Assembly (NCBI GenBank): GCA_949878745.1
Contig: CATLBH010000016.1
Coordinates: 1-54,691 of the forward strand
Source: an uncultured Ruminiclostridium sp.
GTDB taxonomy: Bacteria; Bacillota; Clostridia; Oscillospirales; Ruminococcaceae
Reading direction: 5' to 3'
DNA: 54,691 nucleotides
Of the stretch, positions 16,189 through 24,147 are shown one piece after another (within the stretch, counting starts at the first letter, position 1; each line of letters begins with the position of its first letter). The notes beneath the pieces are model-generated. The model saw only the letters and a program-made list of their open reading frames with translations. It made no database searches and was not told the DNA's origin. The position numbers were made by a program, and so were the translations under genes.

Positions 16189-17678
16189 CACGGTTTTAGA
16201 AGCTCTTTCTGTTCCGAGGATTGCGGTTCCATATATACGGGAAATTCAAACCAAAACGTGCTTCCTTTTCCTTCCACGCTGTCACAGCCGAAATTAAAGC
16301 CGTGTACCGTAAATATTTCCTTTACAATCGAAAGTCCGAGCCCGGTGCCTTTGACCACGCGCTTGTAATTTTCCGAGCGGTCAACCTTGTAGTATCTTTC
16401 CCATATATAAGGTATCTGTTCCTTGGGAATACCGGGTCCGTGATCCGAAACGCTGAATCGCGACATACCGTTTTCGCCCCGATTCAGCTTTACGGCTACA
16501 AGCTTATCTTCGCCGATGTAATTTATGGCGTTGTTAACCAGGTTGTAAACCACCTGTTCTATTTTTTGCTGATCCGCCATTATTTCAATGCCGTCCTCCA
16601 CGTCGGGAGTGACCGTATAATCCCTTGTGCCGTCCATAAGCGAGAAACGGCTGATGATATCCTTCAGAAGCTGAGAAAAGTCAAATACGGTGAGGTTTAT
16701 CTCGGCAACGCCGCTTTCCAGTTTTGACAAATTCAGTATATCGTTGACCAGCAGCGTCAGCCTGTCGGTTTCGTCTATGATTACCTTTAAATGTTTCAGT
16801 CTTTTTTCCGGATTGTCTCCCGAAAGATCCCTTATCATTTCCGCGTACGCCTTTATCATGGTGAGCGGGGTTTTGAGGTCGTGAGAAACGTTGGCCATAA
16901 GATCGTTGCGAAGCGTTTCCGTCTTGGATATCTCGGCGGAAGCGGCGTTGAGGTTTTCGGTCAGCGTTTTGATTTCGTCGTACTCACCGTGTCTTATAGT
17001 CATATTGAATTCGCCTTTGATAAGACTTTTGGCGTTTTTTGAAATTTTAACCAGGGGATTGGCTATATGCGAAGAAATAACTATCGATATAATACACGCA
17101 AAAAGCAGAATAATGTTTGCGCATATATATGAAACCGAGTTTACTATGCTCAGTGTGGTTCCTATAGGCTCGGTGTAGCTGAAAATAAAGATATATGCGG
17201 GAATATAAACCATATTCCCCAATTCCTGCTTTACGCATTTGGCTAAAATAATACCCTCGGAATTATGCAGCTCCACGGTGCTGATTATTGTGCCGTCGTC
17301 CTTATTGAGAAGGCTGTATTTTATTTCGTCGCTTACGCTTTGGGTAAGTATTTCACCGTCCCCCGATTTCAGCATCATTATATTGCGCATTGTTCCGGGA
17401 AGGTTTATGATAATATCAAACTGATGAGTAATAGCCATATCCCGAACCACCGATTTAAGGTACTCCACGTCGTTATTGTCATACTGGTTCCAGGTTTCCG
17501 AAGTAACCAGCCTTTCTATGGCAGCGGCGGCGTTAATACACTCGCTTTTCTTGTATTTGCCGTAAAAAATCGGGGTAAGAACTCCGCGGGAAACAAACAG
17601 TACGCCCATTGTCACTAAAGTGAACAATACGAAAATTATCCATAATCTGAAGCGAATGCTGCTGAAATATTCCTTCAT
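16188..17678 (-). CDS. Sensor histidine kinase
   Basis: 496 residues. TM1 is at about 10-35 and TM2 at about 180-205, enclosing an extracytoplasmic sensor region. HAMP follows, then a DHp domain with HDLKTPLTMI (phospho-accepting His) near 265. The HATPase domain has VVYNLVNNAINY (N box), DHGPGIP and GTGLGLSIV. All catalytic motifs are intact. It is the second gene after the response regulator (65-base gap) and overlaps the pseudouridine synthase start. The signal is unknown. Confidence 0.94.
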   Translation of the reverse strand: MKEYFSSIRFRLWIIFVLFTLVTMGVLFVSRGVLTPIFYGKYKKSECINAAAAIERLVTSETWNQYDNNDVEYLKSVVRDMAITHQFDIIINLPGTMRNIMMLKSGDGEILTQSVSDEIKYSLLNKDDGTIISTVELHNSEGIILAKCVKQELGNMVYIPAYIFIFSYTEPIGTTLSIVNSVSYICANIILLFACIISIVISSHIANPLVKISKNAKSLIKGEFNMTIRHGEYDEIKTLTENLNAASAEISKTETLRNDLMANVSHDLKTPLTMIKAYAEMIRDLSGDNPEKRLKHLKVIIDETDRLTLLVNDILNLSKLESGVAEINLTVFDFSQLLKDIISRFSLMDGTRDYTVTPDVEDGIEIMADQQKIEQVVYNLVNNAINYIGEDKLVAVKLNRGENGMSRFSVSDHGPGIPKEQIPYIWERYYKVDRSENYKRVVKGTGLGLSIVKEIFTVHGFNFGCDSVEGKGSTFWFEFPVYMEPQSSEQKELLKP

Positions 17679-17743
17679 TGTTTATTTTTCCTTTCGGAGG
17701 CTTAACGGGTTCTGAAAAAATTGTCTGAAAACAACGCTTTGAA

Positions 17744-18421
17744 TCAATCGTTATCCGTCTCGAACTTATACCCCATTCCGCGGAGAGTAACTATAAATTT
17801 TCTGTATGGACCCAGATTGTTTCTCAGCATTTTTATATGGGTGTCGATAGTGCGGTCGTCGCCGAAGAAGTCATAGCCCCATACCTCTTCCAGCAGCTTG
17901 TTTCTCGAGAGCGCTATATTTTTGTTTCTCACAAGGTAAAACAATAAATCGTATTCTTTGGGAGTAAGATTGGCTTTGATTCCGTCAATTTTTACATCGC
18001 GGGAGGTGAAATTTATCTCAAGACCCTCGAACACCGCCGTATCCGCCACCGAATCCGCGCCCTTGTTGCGCTTTATAATGGCGTTTATTCTCGCCAGCAC
18101 CTCCTTCGGCGAAAACGGCTTTACAACATAATCGTCGGCGCCTATTTCAAAACCGAACAGCTTGTCATACTCTTCGCCCCTCGCGGACAGCATAAGCACC
18201 GGGGTCTGCTTGAACTTTCGTATTTCCTTGCAAGCGGAAAACCCGTTCAGTCTGGGCATCATAATATCCAGAATAATTATATCGAAATCCTCCTGCTTGG
18301 ATAACTCCACCGCCTGCATTCCGTCAACAGCCTCTACCACCTCGTGACCCTCGTATTCCGCATATTCCCTTAAAACCTCGCGTATCTTCTGTTCGTCGTC
18401 GGCAATCAAAATTTTATACAT
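17744..18421 (-). CDS. OmpR/PhoB-family response regulator
   Basis: 225 residues. The receiver domain has the acidic pair (ADDE), phospho-acceptor in IIILDIMMP (about residue 52) and conserved Lys in DDYVVKPFSPKE. The C-terminal winged helix is of the OmpR type (LTPKEYDLLFYLVRN, DRTIDTHIKMLRNNLG, GMGYKFE). It is paired with the kinase downstream. A 17-bp perfect inverted repeat with an internal -10 box lies 43 bases before the start codon. Confidence 0.95.
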   Translation of the reverse strand: MYKILIADDEQKIREVLREYAEYEGHEVVEAVDGMQAVELSKQEDFDIIILDIMMPRLNGFSACKEIRKFKQTPVLMLSARGEEYDKLFGFEIGADDYVVKPFSPKEVLARINAIIKRNKGADSVADTAVFEGLEINFTSRDVKIDGIKANLTPKEYDLLFYLVRNKNIALSRNKLLEEVWGYDFFGDDRTIDTHIKMLRNNLGPYRKFIVTLRGMGYKFETDND

Positions 18422-18463
18422 TTTTTTATTCCTTTCTCTTGCTTTGGGTTCAATCTTTGATTT

Positions 18464-18517
18464 ATACTAATCTTTGGTCAGATTATAGACAAAAAAATGT
18501 TGACCAAAGATTAGTAT
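18464..18517. promoter_or_regulatory. Perfect 17-bp inverted repeat around a -10 box upstream of the response regulator
   Basis: Arms ATACTAATCTTTGGTCA (18464-18480) and TGACCAAAGATTAGTAT (18501-18517) flank a 20-base loop. On the minus strand the loop contains TATAAT; no good -35 matches at 17 bases. It is either an operator/promoter of the two-component operon or a small palindromic element, because its TACTAATC ends equal those of the repeat at 21041. Confidence 0.6.
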
Positions 18518-18821
18518 TACAGCTTAAATAAATGTATGACTGTTAAAAAAAATCGTCCAGTAAAGCTTTCGCCTCACTGAACGGCATTGCACAAAATGTG
18601 CGAAATCAAATGAGATTATAATGAAAATGTTGGGAGAGGAAATTATGATTAATTTTTCATTAACCACTGTCAGGATTTCTCCTGACAGTCAAAATTATAT
18701 ACCACCAATATGATAATTATGTGACAGCCATTTTAAAAAGGACAGAAAACTGCCGCGAAAAACAACACATTATCGTATTTCCTCTGTATATTCCCAAAAA
18801 AGATTTTTTGGGGAGCAGTCA
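18518..18821. other. Intergenic stretch with a small ORF and two hairpins
   Basis: No supported gene. A plus-strand frame of 22 codons (18645-18713) follows GGGAGAGGAAAT and contains inside it a 10-bp perfect hairpin ACTGTCAGGA tttc TCCTGACAGT (18666-18689). An A6/T6 hairpin lies at about 18796-18813, just after the stop of the minus-strand gene at 18822, and may terminate it. Confidence 0.35.
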
Positions 18822-19928
18822 TCAGTCCGAATCCGCGTGCTCTTCGGTTTCCATACGGAGTATTTCCCGAATGTAACTGCGATAAATACCGCTTTCGCTG
18901 TCGCCGTAGCATACGTTGGAGCTGTTAAGCATGGCGCCCCTGTTCTTTTTCGCCACGGGAACGGAAAACACGGTCTGCATACTCTTTTTTGTATCAACGC
19001 ATTCAAACATGCCGCCGTAATTGTACCTGATCACCTTTTTGGAGAGCTCGCGGTAAGCGCGGGAGGACATAAGCGTGCTTTCATCCGTTTTGTCTTCGGA
19101 AATCAGCGATGTTTTAATCTTTACAAGAAATGAACCGGCAGCCGACGCATCAACGGTATATTCGGCCGACAGCGTAACGGAGCTTCTGACGGGAGAAACG
19201 GCGATATGAGCGCGAAGCAGATGGAAAAAAGCCAACAAAAGCGTTCCGCCGTCTTTTGAAATGTAATAATCCTTTTCGGGAGCGGAAACATTGACTTTTC
19301 GCTTTATTTCCTTGAAATCTTCTCCTATATAGGAAAAAACGGTAGCAAACATAAGCGTAAGATTGGAAAATTCCTTATTCTCCGCGGGTTTTTTGTAGCA
19401 GGAATCGATAAAAAACCTCGTTTCGTTGAACATGGTAGTTATAACCCGCTCCTGCTCCCTAATCAACTCGTTAAGCCCGGCCAAACGGTCGGATTCTTCC
19501 CTGTCCGCGGTAAGCTCGGAAGCCGCCTCAAATATACTTTGGTTAAGTGAAGCGAGTTTTTCTATTCTGCTTTTGCCCTTATTCATTATATTATTGGAAA
19601 AGTCGGAAATTATGGAATTGTCCATAAGGCTGTAAATATCATATGCGTCTTTTATGACGCATACATATGCACAAATCGTGCGCACGGTTTTATGAACGGG
19701 CGTTATGCTGAGTACCGCTCTGACGCCGTCGTCCGACACAGATACGGTCGTCTCGGAGATCAGCTGACTGTCGCTTTTGACTTTTCTAAGATCAAAATTA
19801 TCGAAAAACTCATGATAATTGCTCCATACAAGATTCATCCCGTCATCATAAAGCGCACTTTTACCGCCCGTGGACTCAAGGTAGTTCTCCATCATTCTCT
19901 GTGCTCCGCCGGTCATGGATTTTGTCAT
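18822..19928 (-). CDS. Degenerate histidine-kinase-like protein (no phospho-His)
   Basis: 368 residues, soluble. Residues about 1-125 read like a PAS-type sensor (SALYDDGMNLVWSNYHEFFDN). Residues 130-215 are a helical dimerisation-like region (KSRIEKLASLNQSIFEAASEL) without an H-box. Residues 230-345 keep only traces of a HATPase fold (DGGTLLLAFFHLLRAHI at the N-box position; YGGMFECVDTKK..TVFSVPV at the end). Glycine boxes for ATP are missing. It is likely a signalling protein that binds partners rather than phosphorylates. Its start is three bases after the stop of the DUF896 gene, so the two are coupled. The family was not recognised. Confidence 0.7.
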   Translation of the reverse strand: MTKSMTGGAQRMMENYLESTGGKSALYDDGMNLVWSNYHEFFDNFDLRKVKSDSQLISETTVSVSDDGVRAVLSITPVHKTVRTICAYVCVIKDAYDIYSLMDNSIISDFSNNIMNKGKSRIEKLASLNQSIFEAASELTADREESDRLAGLNELIREQERVITTMFNETRFFIDSCYKKPAENKEFSNLTLMFATVFSYIGEDFKEIKRKVNVSAPEKDYYISKDGGTLLLAFFHLLRAHIAVSPVRSSVTLSAEYTVDASAAGSFLVKIKTSLISEDKTDESTLMSSRAYRELSKKVIRYNYGGMFECVDTKKSMQTVFSVPVAKKNRGAMLNSSNVCYGDSESGIYRSYIREILRMETEEHADSD

Positions 19929-19931
19929 TGC

Positions 19932-20150
19932 TTATTCCTCCATATTATTTAATTTACTTTTAAGCTTTGTCTTTTTGCCGTTTTTATCTATAATGTAGGT
20001 ATTGTCAAGCTGCGCGGAAAGGTTCCTCCGAAATCCCGCACGGTATTCGTCCCTTAAAGTCTGCTGCTCCGTTTTTTCTTCATCTGTCAGGCCTTCCGTT
20101 CTTGATTTGGCCGCAAGGAAATTTATTCTGTCAATCTTCGCTTTTTCCAT
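19932..20150 (-). CDS. DUF896 (YnzC-like) small protein
   Basis: 72 residues. The pattern IDRINFLAAKSRTEGLTDEE...LRDEYRAGFRRNLSAQLDN is the conserved core of the DUF896/YnzC family, short helical-hairpin cytoplasmic proteins of Firmicutes. In Bacillus subtilis the homologue lies near the SOS gene yneA. Here it precedes the kinase-like gene instead, with a GGAGGTG ribosome site. Confidence 0.9.
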   Translation of the reverse strand: MEKAKIDRINFLAAKSRTEGLTDEEKTEQQTLRDEYRAGFRRNLSAQLDNTYIIDKNGKKTKLKSKLNNMEE

Positions 20151-20410
20151 TCAACACCTCCGCAATCTGCAACCGATAAACCAACTTATGTTTTTGGTCA
20201 CTTATATAATACACCAATTTAGAATATATTTCAAGCTATTTTTTTAAATTTCAATATATTTCGTGTTTTTTTCACACATATACATAAAATTCGACATAAA
20301 AAACTTTTCTGTTTACTTCGATCAGATGGTTTTATCTGATTTTTATGTTATAAACAGCACAAAAGTAATTTGCTTAGATTACAAAATAAAGCTCTTTTCG
20401 TTAAATCGAA

Positions 20411-20445
20411 CAAAACCGCTCAATCAACTAATTTGAGCGGTTTTG
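20411..20445 (+). terminator. Strong hairpin with T-tract, orphan
   Basis: Perfect 13-bp arms CAAAACCGCTCAA and TTGAGCGGTTTTG, followed on the plus strand by ATTTTT. No plus-strand gene was found upstream of it, so it may end an unannotated RNA or be a relic. Confidence 0.6.
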
Positions 20446-20590
20446 ATTTTTCTGTTTAATAAATCCAAAAAATAAGTTTATATAGCATAATTTTTGTAGT
20501 ATGACATATAGCTTCAATAGGTAAATTTATAACGGAACGAAGATCATCGTTTGTTCGAGTTATCTCTTTATGCCGAATTATAGGAGGATT

Positions 20591-20825
20591 TAGAACCTGT
20601 CCACATAGGAATTGGCACGCGTCTTTTCGCCAGATTTTGCCGATGACTGCGTTTCGCCATTTGCTTTGCTGTCGGCGCGTCCTTGCGCCGACTTTGGGCA
20701 AATGACCGAACACCTCGTGTGTTAAAATTTCTTGACTTGCGACAGCAAGCCGGCGAAATTTTGCCTTGTCCTCGACAAAATCTGCTCGAAAATCCACGCA
20801 CCATTCCTATGTGGACAGGTTCTTA
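20591..20825. repeat. MITE-like element with 21-bp terminal inverted repeats
   Basis: Ends AGAACCTGTCCACATAGGAAT and its exact complement enclose about 190 bases with no gene. T/A dinucleotides flank both ends. The reading frames inside are by-products. The surrounding 20151-21040 holds no supported gene. Confidence 0.85.
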
Positions 20826-21040
20826 TTCCGTCCTGCATAATTCAACTTCTGACGGATGGCACACCGCTCAGCCAACTGCTTCTGACAGTCGTAACAATTG
20901 TACCTATCCTGTTGGAATTGTCATTTTCGTTCATACATAAAAAGTTTTCATTTGTAAAAATATTTTAAATGGCTTTACCCTTTCGCTTAAAATTGACTCA
21001 ACCGTTTTTGTATGGACGATATGGCATATAGACTATTTAA

Positions 21041-21132
21041 TACTAATCCCTCTTAAAACTGTTGGATTAGTGCTTTGGGTGCAATCCCTTTTTAAACTGT
21101 GTGTATTTCGTCAGTTTAAAAAAAGATTGGTA
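21041..21132. repeat. TACTAATCCC palindromic repeat, long form
   Basis: Begins TACTAATCCCTCTTAAAACTG and ends AAAGATTGGTA. It shares its full layout with copies at 25763 and 34818: a left palindrome TACTAATCC...GGATTAGT, then a right half AATCCCTTTTTAAACTG...CAGTTTAAAAA..GATTGGTA. It is non-coding. No gene was found from here to the terminator at 21282. Confidence 0.85.
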
Positions 21133-21281
21133 TAATATGCAATACTGTAGGGGGTGTTTTCGGATATTTGCATTACTTGCTGATGAAAATATCCCCTCGG
21201 TTTGTCAATAAATGCGACGTCCCCTTTAATTAAATATCCTAAACGTATTACCGAAGCTTCAAAGGACTTAGCCGGTATATC

Positions 21282-21325
21282 AAAAAAGCTGCAATCCAAC
21301 CCTTTTGGGGCTGATTGCAGCTTTT
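21282..21325 (-). terminator. Terminator of the secreted anchored protein gene
   Basis: Arms AAAAGCTGCAATC and GATTGCAGCTTTT form a perfect 13-bp stem, followed on the minus strand by a T6 run. It lies about 50 bases past the stop at 21376. Confidence 0.85.
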
Positions 21326-21375
21326 ATATTGCGGAGCGCTTCGCTCATTTTTATTCCGCTATTCGTTAAACCGAA

Positions 21376-22092
21376 TTACTTTCTTTTCTTGGAAACTACA
21401 ACAGCGCCGGCAGCGATTATAGCAAGACCTGCAACTACCGCAACACCCTCTACACCGGTATCGGCGTTGCCCTTATCGGAAGAAGGAGCATTGGTAACGG
21501 TATTGCCTGCGGGAGCGGCAGTGGTCTCGGCAGGAGCAGCATCTGTTGCAGTGGTCTCGGCGGGAGCCGCGTCGCTTGCGTACTCGGCAAGAATGGAGCC
21601 CTTACCGCCGCCGATGGTAAGAATAATCATATCGGGTGCTGCGGCTTCGGCAGCGTCGGGATACTTGGCAATATACTGAGCCCACTCGGAAGCAACGTCG
21701 GTAACGGCGGTGAATGTCATGGTGGTTCCGTCAACCGCTACGCCTTCGGGAAGGGAAACGTTAGCGCCGGTCCATGTCTCGAACGCGCCGCCGTCCCACT
21801 TGAAGTTGTTGGCTTCAACAGCCGCGTCTCCGCCCCAGTTGGTATGGATCATAGCGTAGCCGGTAGCGCCGTCGGCGGTTTCGTAAGAGATTGTGAGACT
21901 GTCAATCTTCTGGATATGACCGAGCTGAACCTGAGTATAGAATCCGCCGCCGGAAGTGTCAAGGTTAAGGTTGGCGGCAGAGTTTTTGTAGGTGTACTCT
22001 GTCTTGAAATCTGCTGCGCTTGCGGCAACAGCCATTGCGCTTACAGCCATAACGGAAGCAACGGCGCCCGCAAGGATCTTTTTAATGTTCAT
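21376..22092 (-). CDS. Secreted, C-terminally anchored surface protein
   Basis: 238 residues. A signal peptide (MNIKKILAGAVASVMAVSAM, cleavage near ASAAD) precedes a beta-rich domain of about 140 residues with Gly/Asp/Trp, possibly carbohydrate-binding-like. A Pro/Ala/Thr spacer of APAETTA repeats (about 168-200) leads to NADTG, a hydrophobic helix and KKRK. The tail looks like a sorting or membrane-anchor signal with a non-canonical NADTG in place of LPxTG. Ligand unknown. ATG at 22092 follows GGAGG by eight bases. A TTGCAA-17-TATAAT promoter lies at 22145. Confidence 0.85.
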   Translation of the reverse strand: MNIKKILAGAVASVMAVSAMAVAASAADFKTEYTYKNSAANLNLDTSGGGFYTQVQLGHIQKIDSLTISYETADGATGYAMIHTNWGGDAAVEANNFKWDGGAFETWTGANVSLPEGVAVDGTTMTFTAVTDVASEWAQYIAKYPDAAEAAAPDMIILTIGGGKGSILAEYASDAAPAETTATDAAPAETTAAPAGNTVTNAPSSDKGNADTGVEGVAVVAGLAIIAAGAVVVSKKRK

Positions 22093-22144
22093 TGTGAATT
22101 CCTCCATATTTTTTGTTATATCTTGGGATATTACCCTAAAGAAA

Positions 22145-22173
22145 ATTATATCTCAAAGGCATAGGGATTGCAA
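22145..22173 (-). promoter_or_regulatory. Promoter of the surface protein gene
   Basis: TTGCAA (22168-22173), 17-base spacer, TATAAT (22145-22150) on the minus strand, about 55 bases ahead of the start. Confidence 0.7.
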
Positions 22174-22302
22174 CAGTTAATAGTTACAATCTTTATTGAT
22201 ATTTTTGGTTGAAACTGTTTAAAAATACTGTGCAGTTTTTGTTAAATTTACTTAAAAATATATTTTTCCTTTTTTTAACCTAAAATTCAACAAAAATTTC
22301 TT

Positions 22303-23709
22303 TTAAACGGGCATCACCTTATTGGTTTTGTCGGCGTGAGCATTGTCTATGCCGTTTTCCCTGTCTCTGCGCTTTTCAAAGAACTTTTCGGCCACCTGTC
22401 CGAACATCGCGTAGCTGAGAACGTCCTCGTCCTGTTCGGCCCACTTCGCGGCTTCGGCCTTAAGCTTATTAAGCTCGGGAGCAATGAGGTCGGCGGGGCG
22501 GCAGTCAATGGGCGGCTCGTCCCCGATGATCTTCTTTCTGAAGGCGGGGTCGATATCCACGGGAGTTTTTCCGTATTCGCCGCGCACAAGGCCCTTGAAT
22601 TCCTTGGTAACGGTCTTGTAGCGCTCGCCGGTTATAACGTTGAACACCGCCTGAGTGCCCACTATCTGGCTGGTGGGGGTAACGAGAGGCGGATAGCCCG
22701 CGTCCTCTCTTACTCTCGGAACTTCCTTAAGCACCTCGTCGAGCTTCTCGGATTTTCCCGCCTGTTTAAGCTGAGAAACAAGGTTGGAAAGCATTCCGCC
22801 GGGAACCTGATACAAAAGCGTGTTGGCGTCAACGCCCATTACCTTGGGGTCAAGCTGTCCGCTCTTAAGGTACTTCTGACGGAGAGTCTGGAAGTAATCG
22901 CGAACCTCGTTGAGAGCGTGAAGGTCAAGTCCCGTGTCGAACTCGGTGCCCTGTAAAGCGGCCACCATGGATTCGGTGGAGGGGTGGCTTGTGCCCATGG
23001 CCAAGGGCGAAATAGCGGTATCTATAACGTCCGCGCCCGCTTCGATGCCCTTAAGGAGCGACATGGAGGCCAGACCGGAGGTGTAGTGAGAGTGAAGCTG
23101 AATGGGAATCTTTACCGCCGCTTTCAGCGCCTTTACCAGCTCATAGGTGGTATAAGGCTTAAGCAGACCCGCCATGTCCTTGATACAGATACTGTCGGCT
23201 CCTTCGTCCTCCAGCTGCTTGGCGAACTCCACGAATTTTTCGTTTGTGTGAACGGGGCTGAGAGTGTAGCTGATACAGCCCTGGAAATGAGCGCCCTCTT
23301 TCTTTGCCGCTTTTATGGAGGTTTTCATATTGCGTATATCGTTAAGCGCGTCAAAAATACGGATAATGTCTATACCGTTATAAACGCACTTCTGTACGAA
23401 ATATTCCAGAACGTCGTCCGCGTAATGGCGGTAACCCAACATATTCTGTCCTCTGAAAAGCATCTGGAGCTTTGAATTGGGCATTTCGCGGCGAAGTATC
23501 CTGAGTCTGTCCCAAGGGTCTTCGTCCAGGAAGCGCAGACAGCTGTCAAAGGTTGCGCCGCCCCAGCATTCCACCGAGCGATAGCCGATCTTGTCCATTG
23601 TTCCCAGAATCGGACGCATTTCGTCCATGGTCATACGGGTGGCAATAAGAGACTGGTGGGCGTCACGGAGAACGGTTTCGGTAATGCCCACTCTTTTTAC
23701 ATTAGCCAT
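22303..23709 (-). CDS. OadA/5S-type carboxyltransferase (oxaloacetate decarboxylase alpha or transcarboxylase 5S)
   Basis: 468 residues, a TIM-barrel carboxyltransferase. LRDAHQSLIATRM near residue 14 carries the metal-binding Asp, ICIKDMAGL near 175 the carboxylatable Lys, and QLHSHYTSG near 205 the two metal His. The C-terminal PYC/OADA domain is present but there is no attached biotin domain; that is the separate gene 33 bases upstream. It moves CO2 between biotin and pyruvate/oxaloacetate. Together with the neighbouring biotin protein and carboxyl transferase it could serve a Na+ decarboxylase or a 12S/1.3S/5S transcarboxylase. Confidence 0.93.
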   Translation of the reverse strand: MANVKRVGITETVLRDAHQSLIATRMTMDEMRPILGTMDKIGYRSVECWGGATFDSCLRFLDEDPWDRLRILRREMPNSKLQMLFRGQNMLGYRHYADDVLEYFVQKCVYNGIDIIRIFDALNDIRNMKTSIKAAKKEGAHFQGCISYTLSPVHTNEKFVEFAKQLEDEGADSICIKDMAGLLKPYTTYELVKALKAAVKIPIQLHSHYTSGLASMSLLKGIEAGADVIDTAISPLAMGTSHPSTESMVAALQGTEFDTGLDLHALNEVRDYFQTLRQKYLKSGQLDPKVMGVDANTLLYQVPGGMLSNLVSQLKQAGKSEKLDEVLKEVPRVREDAGYPPLVTPTSQIVGTQAVFNVITGERYKTVTKEFKGLVRGEYGKTPVDIDPAFRKKIIGDEPPIDCRPADLIAPELNKLKAEAAKWAEQDEDVLSYAMFGQVAEKFFEKRRDRENGIDNAHADKTNKVMPV

Positions 23710-23742
23710 ATGTGATCAAATCCTTTCTGAAATTTAAAAAGG

Positions 23743-24108
23743 TTAATTCAGGGTGGCGATAACGGAGCCGGTGGAAACGCTGTCGCCCTTGTTGACGTTT
23801 ATGGAGGCTATGGTTCCGTCTCTGTCCGCCACAACGTCGTTTTCCATTTTCATGGCTTCGAGAACGGCGATAACGGTTCCGTTCTTAACGGGATCACCCA
23901 CCTTCGCCTTTACGTCGACGATCGTTCCGGGCATAGGCGCGGTGATCTTTACGCTTCCGGCAGCCAAAGAGGATTTGGGAGCGGCGGGCTTGGACGCTGC
24001 CTTAGGTGCAGCGGGAGCGGCGGCAGCGGGCATTGCTCCATCGCCGTCCGCTTCTTCTACCGCAACGTCGTATAGGGTGCCGTTTACTGTAATGTTATAT
24101 CTTTTCAT
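23743..24108 (-). CDS. Biotin carboxyl carrier protein (1.3S / decarboxylase biotin subunit)
   Basis: 121 residues. An N-terminal strand (MKRYNITVNGTLYDVAVEE) and an Ala/Pro-rich hinge (about 28-48) precede the biotinyl domain, with the biotin attachment motif EAMKMEN at about 84-90. It carries carboxybiotin between the two carboxyltransferases encoded on either side, gaps 33 and 39 bases. Confidence 0.95.
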   Translation of the reverse strand: MKRYNITVNGTLYDVAVEEADGDGAMPAAAAPAAPKAASKPAAPKSSLAAGSVKITAPMPGTIVDVKAKVGDPVKNGTVIAVLEAMKMENDVVADRDGTIASINVNKGDSVSTGSVIATLN

Positions 24109-24147
24109 GAGATTTTTTCCTTTCTCCGATAAAATACAAATTATTTT

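Noticed and set aside
20456-20968. Several 78-113-residue frames
   Set aside because: They overlap the MITE at 20591-20825 on both strands and have no ribosome sites.
21111-21299. 62-residue minus-strand frame
   Set aside because: It begins inside the terminator of the surface protein gene and runs into a palindromic repeat; no ribosome site.
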